A stretch of 64,000 nucleotides of DNA. Origin: JAEUJM01 sp044221555. Lineage in GTDB: Bacteria; Actinomycetota; Acidimicrobiia; Acidimicrobiales; DATDAH01. The position numbers were made by a program, and so were the translations under genes. Numbering within the stretch: the stretch's first letter is position 1; each line of letters begins with the position of its first letter. Below are positions 17,426 through 23,733 of the stretch, piece by piece. The notes below the pieces were generated by a model. It saw only the letters and a list, made by a program, of their open reading frames with translations, did no database searches and was not told the origin of the DNA. Where the stretch lies: positions 1-64,000 of the forward strand of contig JBGAOY010000005.1 of the NCBI GenBank assembly GCA_044221555.1, in the 5' to 3' direction.

Positions 17426-17499
17426 TGCCGCTCCTTGTGGAGTGTCGGGTGTGTTGTCACGGTGAGACGCCGCCCCCGGTGCCACCGGTTCCGCGCCAC

Positions 17500-17519
17500 G
17501 GCGTGACAGTCGTCACGCC
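17500..17519. promoter_or_regulatory. inverted repeat upstream of the lipoprotein gene
   Basis: GGCGTGAC-AGTC-GTCACGCC, perfect 8-bp arms, 75 nt before the lipoprotein ATG. The TGAC/GTCA core resembles the CTGAC operators but is two bases closer. It may be a distinct operator or part of the 5' region. The rest of the 216-bp gap (17426-17641) shows nothing certain. Confidence 0.45.
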
Positions 17520-17641
17520 GCCCCGGACCATAGCCATCGCGGGGCACGACGAGGGATGCCGGACCCCTTACCCACATCAGGGGCGAGTCGACCCCACGAT
17601 GGGCGCACGATCGGCGACCCACCGACCGGAGAGGCCGCGGC

Positions 17642-19684
17642 TCAGTGCCGGAACACCACCGTCGACGGCAGCGGGGCGGCGTAGCTCTTCCACGCGTCCG
17701 AGTTCCCGGCGAGGTCGAACAGGATCGCGGTCACCTGCTGGCGTGTCAGTGTCTTCTTCGGGCGGAACGTGCCGTCGGGATAGGCCGTCACCAGCCCCTC
17801 GGCACGGGCCCAGTCGAGCGCCGGCGACAGCTTGTCACCGGCCGGGACGTCGGGGAACCCCGCGGCCGGGGCACCGGTCGGGTGCCCGGCCAGGTTCCAC
17901 AGCATCGTGACGAACTGGCCGCGCTTGACGGTGTTCGTCGGGTGGAACGTGCCGTCGGCGTAGCCCGCGGTGACGCCCGCCTCGACCGCCCAGTTCAACG
18001 CGTGGCGGTACGGCGCGTTCGCCGGAACATCCGAGAAGGTGGTCGCGGTGCGCGCCGCCGGGCGGTCCACCAGGCGCCAGAGCGTGTCGACGACCTGGCT
18101 CCGGGTCATCTCGGCCCGCGGCGCGAACGTGGTCGGGGTCGCCGGGTCGATGAGCCCGAACCGCTTGACCCAGTTCACCGAGGCCTCGTACCAGGCGCCG
18201 AGCTTCACGTCGCTGTAGCCGTGGAAGGGGGCGCCCCATCGCAGGGAGACCCCGCCCTGGTCACCGTCCTTGCCGTCGACCGCGACCAGGTACGTCGTGC
18301 CCGCGGCCGCCGTGAACGTCACTCGGCCCTGCTCACCGAGGAGCGCGTCGTCGTCCGACTGATCCACCGCGACCAGCGAGGTCGGGGCCGATGTCGGCGA
18401 ACCCGTGTACACGCCGAGGAGGGTGTCCGTGTCGCTCCCGCAGGTGTCGAAGCTCATGCGACCGCTGACCGGGGCGGTCCACGAGAACCAGATGGAGTGC
18501 CCACCCACCTTCCCCGCGGGCGCGACCTCGTTCGGGTCCACCGTGGCGCCGGCGTTCGTGGCCTTCACCGTCCCCGCGTAGCCGGCGAGGCGGGTGGCGG
18601 CGCGGGTGTCGTCGTTGGCCGGCACCGGAACCCCTGTGGCCGGTCGCGCCTCGAGCCATCGACTGTCGGCGGTGTTCCAGTGGTTGGCGAGGAACCCGCC
18701 GGCCCCGCACGGCGCGGCCGCGTAGAAGTAGTCGTCGTGCCCGCAGTCGAAGCGCAGCTCGTTCGTGGCCGAGCACACCGACCGCATGGCCACCGGCCCC
18801 GAGCCGTCGTCGTCGTAGCACATGCGGTCACCCTCGTCCCGGCAATGGCCTCCGGGCGTCGCGTTCGGTGCGGCACCCTGGACCCCGCCGATGGTGTGCA
18901 TGAGCTCGTGGGCCTCGGTGCGCCCGTCGAACACGTCGCGCAGGCAGGTCTCGTCCAGACGGGCGTACCCGACACGGTCGTTGTTCCAGTTGGCGGCGGT
19001 CGGGTTCGTGTCGAAGTAGAGCGTGCCCAGGCCCGAGCATGTGCTGGGGTCGGCGCCGTTGGTCTCGGTCCAGATCACGTACTTGCGGTCCGCGTCGGTG
19101 TAGCCCTTGGCCACCATCGTGCTCATGAGCCCGGCGAAGTTCGCCGCCGGGAGCACCGACGGGTCCACGGTCACGCTGAGCACATCCACGTTGCAATTGG
19201 CGTCCGTCCGGAACCGGATGTGGCGCTGGCCCCCGGTCTGGGCGGCGGAGGCGTTGAAGATGGCGTCCATCTGCGCGGCCCGTGTCTTGATCACGGGCAG
19301 GAACGAGGCCAGGCGGTTCACCGAGGCGGGGTGGGCGTAGACCAGCTGCACGCGCGGCCCGTTCGAGCCGTTGCCGTAGCACTGGATGCCCGCGGTCGCC
19401 TCGGTCGGGGCGCCACCCGCCGCCGGCGAGAGCGCCGGGTCGCCGGGCTCGGGCCCCGTGGTGCACAGGGTGGCGCCGTCGATCGAACCGGCGGGCACCA
19501 GCCCGGCACTTCCGCAGGCGGCCTCCTGCCCCCCGGCCAGCACGAGCCGCGGCCCCTCGGCGGTCGGCGCCGGGGCGGCGGTTCCGGCACCGGCAGCGCC
19601 CTGGTGGCCGGCCGGCGCCAGCGCCACTGCGAGCACGACGGCGAGCGACAAGCCGGCGGTGCGCAGGCGCGATCGGTGGTTCAC
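17642..19684 (-). CDS. secreted SLH-anchored zinc metalloprotease-like protein
   Basis: 680-residue exported protein. A signal peptide (residues ~1-32) precedes a metalloprotease-like domain with EAHELMHTIGGVQG (HExxH at 259-263) and a downstream GGHCRDEGDRMCYDD segment that could supply the third ligand and a Met-turn. The classic metzincin third-ligand position (+10) is Gln. Next comes a beta-rich region (~360-490, PPC-like), then three S-layer homology repeats (~500-670), each with a TFxP or YPDGTF pattern, for binding cell-wall polymer. It starts with GTG 19684 and a weak ribosome-binding site. A cell-surface protease or a structural relative is likely; substrate unknown. Cysteines are plentiful, as expected outside the cell. 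Confidence 0.85.
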   Translation of the reverse strand: MNHRSRLRTAGLSLAVVLAVALAPAGHQGAAGAGTAAPAPTAEGPRLVLAGGQEAACGSAGLVPAGSIDGATLCTTGPEPGDPALSPAAGGAPTEATAGIQCYGNGSNGPRVQLVYAHPASVNRLASFLPVIKTRAAQMDAIFNASAAQTGGQRHIRFRTDANCNVDVLSVTVDPSVLPAANFAGLMSTMVAKGYTDADRKYVIWTETNGADPSTCSGLGTLYFDTNPTAANWNNDRVGYARLDETCLRDVFDGRTEAHELMHTIGGVQGAAPNATPGGHCRDEGDRMCYDDDGSGPVAMRSVCSATNELRFDCGHDDYFYAAAPCGAGGFLANHWNTADSRWLEARPATGVPVPANDDTRAATRLAGYAGTVKATNAGATVDPNEVAPAGKVGGHSIWFSWTAPVSGRMSFDTCGSDTDTLLGVYTGSPTSAPTSLVAVDQSDDDALLGEQGRVTFTAAAGTTYLVAVDGKDGDQGGVSLRWGAPFHGYSDVKLGAWYEASVNWVKRFGLIDPATPTTFAPRAEMTRSQVVDTLWRLVDRPAARTATTFSDVPANAPYRHALNWAVEAGVTAGYADGTFHPTNTVKRGQFVTMLWNLAGHPTGAPAAGFPDVPAGDKLSPALDWARAEGLVTAYPDGTFRPKKTLTRQQVTAILFDLAGNSDAWKSYAAPLPSTVVFRH

Positions 19685-19722
19685 GTTCGGGAGTTTCGGC
19701 CGCCGTGGGCCTCAGCTGAAGC

Positions 19723-19738
19723 CCATTGGGGCCAATGG
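19723..19738 (-). terminator. hairpin downstream of the thioesterase gene
   Basis: CCATTGG-GG-CCAATGG lies between the thioesterase stop (19778) and the SLH-protein start. The short stem without a T-tract makes termination only possible. Confidence 0.4.
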
Positions 19739-19777
19739 CCCAGACGCGCCAGGAGCCGGCGGGCATTCCCACCTGGT

Positions 19778-20266
19778 TCACAGCTCCGGCGAGCTCGGAT
19801 CGGGGCTGGCGCCCGGCAGCAAGGGGTCGCGCAGCGCCACCACCATGCCGGCGAAGTCGGCCACGGCGATCACCCGATCCTCGGGGTCGAGCACGCGGCA
19901 CTCGACCACCACCAGCTGGCGACCGGCGCGGATCACGCTGGCCACGGCGCGCACGACGTCGCCGTGGGGCCGCCCCAGGTAGCGGACGTGGAGGTCGGCG
20001 GTGACGAGGGTGTTGCGGCCCGGCTCGAACGAGCTGCTGCGGGCCGCGGCCGACGCCGAGGCCACGTCGATGAGCGTGGCGATGGCGCCCCCGTGCAGGT
20101 TGCCGGTGCTGCCGAACGCCTCGGCGCGCACCGGCATCGACACCACCACCCGCTCGGCGCTGCGCTCGAGGAACTCGAGTCCCAGCAGCGCGTGCAACGG
20201 GGTGGACCGGAACCGCTCCTCGAGGAGCGTGAGCTCGGCCTCGGACAGCCCGTACGGGTTCGACAC
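19778..20266 (-). CDS. hotdog-fold acyl-CoA thioesterase (PaaI/4HBT type)
   Basis: 162-residue single hotdog domain. The signature TGNLHGGAIATLIDVAS (~54-70) is the PaaI-type active-site loop and helix. Such enzymes hydrolyse acyl- or aryl-CoA thioesters, releasing CoA. GTG 20266 is preceded by GGGG at a suitable distance; a TTG at 20272 overlapping the upstream stop is an alternative. It lies immediately downstream of the P450, 2 bp after its stop, so the two are co-transcribed and probably under the operator at 21537. Confidence 0.88.
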   Translation of the reverse strand: MSNPYGLSEAELTLLEERFRSTPLHALLGLEFLERSAERVVVSMPVRAEAFGSTGNLHGGAIATLIDVASASAAARSSSFEPGRNTLVTADLHVRYLGRPHGDVVRAVASVIRAGRQLVVVECRVLDPEDRVIAVADFAGMVVALRDPLLPGASPDPSSPEL

Positions 20267-20268
20267 GG

Positions 20269-21519
20269 TCAACCCCAGACGACGTCGAGTCGCGGCGGGG
20301 AGCGGAAGATCATCCCGGTGATGTAGGGCGGATCGGCGTCAGGGTCGATCCGCAGGTCGGGCAGCCGGTCGAGCACCGCGTTGATCACCACCTTGGTCTC
20401 CATGCGGGCGAGGTGCACACCGAGGCACATGTGCGGGCCGGCGGCGAAGGCCACATGGGGGTGCGGGGCGCGGAAGATGTCGAACTCCTCCGGACGCTCC
20501 CAGCGCGCCTCGTCGTGGTTGGCCGAACCGAGGTTGGTGACCACGGTCGCACCCGCCGGGATGGTGGTGCCCTCGAGAGTGACGTCCCGTGTCGCCGTTC
20601 GGAAGATCGTGAGCAGCGGCGGCTCCCACCGCACCCCCTCCTCGATGGCCTGGGGCAGGAGGCTGCGATCGTCGCGCACCGCCGCCAATTGGTCGGGGTT
20701 CGTGAGCAGACCGACCAACAGGTTGCTGGACGAGCGGTACGTGGTCTCGGCGCCGGCCGGCAGCAGGAGCCGCAGGAACGAGTAGATGGCCTCGTCGCTG
20801 AGCCGCTCACCGTCGAGCTCGGCGTGGGCCAGCACGCTGATCATGTCGTCGGCAGGCCGCGCGCGGCGCTCGTCGAGGATCGGCGCGAAGTACTCGCACA
20901 GCTTCTGCGACGCGGCCACCGCCCGTTCGAAGTCGATGCTGACGCCGATCAGCTCGACACCCAGGCGGTGGAAGGTGGGCAGGTCCTCCTCCGACAGGCC
21001 GAGCATCGAGGCGAACACGGTGATGGGGAAGGGAAAGGTGAGATGGCGCACCAGGTCGACCCGCCCGTCGCCCACGAACCCGTCGATCATCGAGTGCACG
21101 ATGGGGCCCACCACCTCCGACTCCCAGCGCTCCATCGCCTTGCGGGTGAACGCCTGCTGCAACAGCCCGCGGTGGCGGTGGTGCTCGGGCTCGTCCATCT
21201 CGAGGATCGAGTGGCCCAGGACCTGCCCCATCACCTCGGCGTACCCGGCCGACGAGAAGGTCTCGTTGTCACGGAGCACCTGCTGGACCGTGTCGAACGT
21301 GGAGGCCGTGAACGTGTTCGTGTCGCCCATCGCCGCGAGCTCCTCGTCACTCATCGCGAGGCCCATCTCGAGGCGCAGGTCGATCGGCGCCACCGGCGCG
21401 CGCCGGCGGCGCTCGGCGAACGCGGGGTACGGGCTGACCGCCCCGCCCGCTCCCATGGCCCGGTTGAACTCCTCGAAGGGGTCGTATCGGTCCGCCGTGG
21501 CGGGCACGGTCGCGCTCAT
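20269..21519 (-). CDS. cytochrome P450
   Basis: 416-residue soluble bacterial P450 monooxygenase. Heme ligand Cys in FAAGPHMCLG (C365), I-helix oxygen-binding motif PAGAETTYRSS, and ERW/ExxR-type EEGVRWEPP are present. The reaction is hydroxylation using electrons from a ferredoxin and reductase encoded elsewhere; the substrate is not determined. The start is ATG 21519 (MSATVPATADRYDP) with GGGGG upstream; another ATG two codons earlier is possible. The open frame extends well upstream but that part is non-coding. The promoter carries TACCCT (21551-21556) overlapped by the third copy of the CTGACR palindrome, linking it with acyl-CoA genes and hinting at a lipid or steroid substrate. Confidence 0.93.
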   Translation of the reverse strand: MSATVPATADRYDPFEEFNRAMGAGGAVSPYPAFAERRRRAPVAPIDLRLEMGLAMSDEELAAMGDTNTFTASTFDTVQQVLRDNETFSSAGYAEVMGQVLGHSILEMDEPEHHRHRGLLQQAFTRKAMERWESEVVGPIVHSMIDGFVGDGRVDLVRHLTFPFPITVFASMLGLSEEDLPTFHRLGVELIGVSIDFERAVAASQKLCEYFAPILDERRARPADDMISVLAHAELDGERLSDEAIYSFLRLLLPAGAETTYRSSSNLLVGLLTNPDQLAAVRDDRSLLPQAIEEGVRWEPPLLTIFRTATRDVTLEGTTIPAGATVVTNLGSANHDEARWERPEEFDIFRAPHPHVAFAAGPHMCLGVHLARMETKVVINAVLDRLPDLRIDPDADPPYITGMIFRSPPRLDVVWG

Positions 21520-21536
21520 GGTCATCCCCCGGGCAG

Positions 21537-21552
21537 CTGACGTCGGCGTCAG
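21537..21552 (-). promoter_or_regulatory. palindromic operator upstream of P450-thioesterase
   Basis: CTGACG-TCGG-CGTCAG, perfect 6-bp arms with 4-nt spacer. Its edge overlaps the presumed -10 TACCCT. It is the third member of the CTGACR-N4-YGTCAG set in this window. Confidence 0.7.
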
Positions 21553-21696
21553 GGTAACGCCGGCGGTCGGCCTCCGATCACCCTCGGGCACGACCGCCGA
21601 CCGCCGACCGGCGCGACACCGACCGGCGCGAGCCCGCGATCGTTCGTGCCAGGATGCGTCCATGAACGACGGGCCGCGCATCGCACCGGAGAGCGC

Positions 21697-22677
21697 ATGA
21701 CCGACGCCCTCCCCCGTGCCCTGGTCACCGCACCGTTCCGCGGCGAGGGCCTCGACACCCTGCGGTCGATCACCGACGTGGTCTACGACCCCTGGATCGA
21801 GCAGCAGCCGCTGCGCCTCTACGACGACAAGGCCCTGGCCGCACGCCTCGAGGCCGAGGGTGCCCCGGTGGTGATCTGCGAGGCCGACTTCTGCACCGGC
21901 GCGGTGCTCGACCTGCCGCTGCTGGCCATCGGCTCGACCCGGGGCGACCCGACGAACGTCGACGTGGCCGGTGCCACCGAGCGGGGCATCCCGGTGCTGC
22001 ACGCACCGGGACGAAACGCCGACGGTGTGGCCGAGCTCACCGTCGCCCTGCTGATGGCGGTCAACCGCCACGTGGTGCCGGCCGACGCCGACGTGCGCGC
22101 CGGCCGCGTCTTCAAGGACGGCACCATCCCCTACCAGCGGTTCCGGGCCTGGCAGGTTGCGGGGCGCACCGCCGGCATCGTGGGGTTGGGTGCGGTGGGC
22201 CGGGCCACCCGGTGGCGCCTCGAGGGGTTGGGCATGCGGGTGATCGCCCACGACCCGTACAACGACGAGGCCACCCACAGCCTGGCCGACCTGCTGGCCG
22301 AGTCCGACGTGGTGTCGATGCACGCCGCGGTGCACCCCGACACGCTGGGGATGATCGGCGCCGAGCAGTTCGCAGCCATGAAGGAGGGCGCCATCTTCCT
22401 CAACTCGGCCCGTGCCGCCCTGCACGACCTCGACGCCCTCACCGAGGCGCTGGCGTCGGGCCGGCTGGCCGGTGCCGGCCTCGACCACTTCGAGGGCGAG
22501 ACCCTGCCCACCGACCACCCGCTCTGTGCCATGGACAACGTGGTGCTCACGCCCCACATCGGTGGCGCCACCTACGACACCGAGGCGAACCACTCGAAGC
22601 TCATCGCCGACGACCTGGTCCGCCTCTTCGCCGGTGAGCGCCCGGCCCACATCGCCAACCCGGAGGTCCTGTCGTGA
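21697..22677 (+). CDS. D-2-hydroxyacid dehydrogenase
   Basis: NAD(P)-dependent D-isomer-specific 2-hydroxyacid dehydrogenase, 326 residues, phosphoglycerate-dehydrogenase-like. The nucleotide motif GLGAVG is at ~163-168. The substrate Arg is in LNSARAALHD, the acidic residue in LDHFEGE and the catalytic His in LTPHIGGAT. It lacks an ACT regulatory domain, so a catabolic role is more likely than serine synthesis. ATG 21697 has GGAGAG 5 nt upstream. A 12-codon frame (MNDGPRIAPESA) ends in TGA overlapping this ATG; it could be a leader but may be chance. It is followed after 55 bp by a class II aldolase gene, suggesting a sugar-acid or polyol pathway. Confidence 0.9.
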   Translation: MTDALPRALVTAPFRGEGLDTLRSITDVVYDPWIEQQPLRLYDDKALAARLEAEGAPVVICEADFCTGAVLDLPLLAIGSTRGDPTNVDVAGATERGIPVLHAPGRNADGVAELTVALLMAVNRHVVPADADVRAGRVFKDGTIPYQRFRAWQVAGRTAGIVGLGAVGRATRWRLEGLGMRVIAHDPYNDEATHSLADLLAESDVVSMHAAVHPDTLGMIGAEQFAAMKEGAIFLNSARAALHDLDALTEALASGRLAGAGLDHFEGETLPTDHPLCAMDNVVLTPHIGGATYDTEANHSKLIADDLVRLFAGERPAHIANPEVLS

Positions 22678-22732
22678 CGTTGCTGCTGATCCGCTCGGAC
22701 GCCGGGCGCGGCCGACGTGGCCGGGGAACGCG

Positions 22733-23386
22733 ATGAGCGACGACGAGGTCCACGCCGCCGTCCTGGCCGCGGCCAAGAAGATGTACGCCAAGGGCCTGGT
22801 CGAGGGCACCTCGGGCAACGTGTCGGGCCGCCTGGCCGGCGGCGACGTGGTGATGACCCCGTCGTCGCTCGGCTACGACGTGATGACCCTCGACGACCTC
22901 GTCGTAGTCGACCTCGACGGCGAGAAGGTGTCGGGCGAGCGCAGCGCCACCACCGAGAAGTCCCTGCACCTGGCCTGCTACCGCGCCTATCCCGAGGTGC
23001 GGGGGGTGATCCACTCGCACCCGGTGCACGCGTCGATGTTCGCGCTGGTGCACGAGGACATCCCCGCAGCCGTGGAGGAGTTCGTGGTGTTCATCGGCGG
23101 CGAGGTGCGGGTGTGCGACTACCGCACGACCGGCACCGACGAGTTGGCCGAGGTGGTGGCTGCGGGCCTCGCCGACCGCAGCGCCACGCTGATGGCCAAC
23201 CACGGCATGGTGACGGTGGGCAAGGACGTCGACGACGCCTTGCACGCCGCGCTGGTGGTGGAGCACAACGCCCACATCGTGTGGGGGGCGCGCGCCCTCG
23301 GCGACATCGTGGCCATCCCCGAGAAGGTCAACGCCGACTTCGCCAACGTCTACGACTTCGTCCGCAAGAACATGTGGGGCACCTGA
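22733..23386 (+). CDS. class II aldolase/adducin family protein (FucA-like)
   Basis: 217-residue zinc aldolase of the L-fuculose-phosphate/L-ribulose-phosphate aldolase-epimerase family. Metal ligands are seen as HSHPVHA (H94, H96) and NHGMVTVG (H157), with the catalytic Glu in TTEKSLH (E75). The N-terminal GTSGNVSGRL loop binds the phosphate. It would cleave or epimerise a sugar phosphate. Pairing with the upstream hydroxyacid dehydrogenase suggests breakdown of a sugar acid, but no kinase is present, so the substrate is open. ATG 22733 is preceded by GGGGAA. It converges on the 94-aa gene at 23414. Confidence 0.88.
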   Translation: MSDDEVHAAVLAAAKKMYAKGLVEGTSGNVSGRLAGGDVVMTPSSLGYDVMTLDDLVVVDLDGEKVSGERSATTEKSLHLACYRAYPEVRGVIHSHPVHASMFALVHEDIPAAVEEFVVFIGGEVRVCDYRTTGTDELAEVVAAGLADRSATLMANHGMVTVGKDVDDALHAALVVEHNAHIVWGARALGDIVAIPEKVNADFANVYDFVRKNMWGT

Positions 23387-23429
23387 CCCCACCCCGCGCT
23401 CAGGACCGGGCGCTCAGGACTGGGTGGGG
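23387..23429. terminator. possible bidirectional terminator between convergent genes
   Basis: CCCCACCC (23387-23394) pairs with GGGTGGGG (23422-23429), partly inside the end of the leftward gene. The loop contains two copies of GCGCTCAGGAC. The gap between stop codons is only 27 bp. Confidence 0.4.
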
Positions 23430-23698
23430 CCCTTGTCGGGGGCGCCTCCCTGGGCGGCGACGGCCTCCTTGTACTCCTTCAGCGCGCGGCGATGCCCGTT
23501 GGCCCCGGATCCGACGATGCCCCCGTCGCGCACCTCCTTCACCACCTTCTCGAGGTGCAGCAGTCGGTCGTGGAGGTCGTCCTCGGGCCCCGCGGTGACC
23601 ACCTGGTCGAAGGCGGCGTGGATCTGGTCGAACTTGCGCCGCACCTGCCCGTACTCGTCCAGCAGCTTCTCGTGCAGGTCTTCCACGCTCTTGGCCAT
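23414..23698 (-). CDS. small coiled-coil-like hypothetical protein (94 aa)
   Basis: No family recognised. The chain is charged and helical (MAKSVEDLHEKLLDEYGQVRRK, heptad-like leucines to about residue 60) with a flexible Gly/Ala/Pro C-terminus. It is predicted to be cytoplasmic. ATG 23698. It lies 35 bp downstream of the RCC1-repeat gene on the same strand and could be co-transcribed with it. Function unknown. Confidence 0.65.
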   Translation of the reverse strand: MAKSVEDLHEKLLDEYGQVRRKFDQIHAAFDQVVTAGPEDDLHDRLLHLEKVVKEVRDGGIVGSGANGHRRALKEYKEAVAAQGGAPDKGPTQS

Positions 23699-23733
23699 GA
23701 CCGGACGCTAGCGGTGCTTCCGGACGCTGGAGG

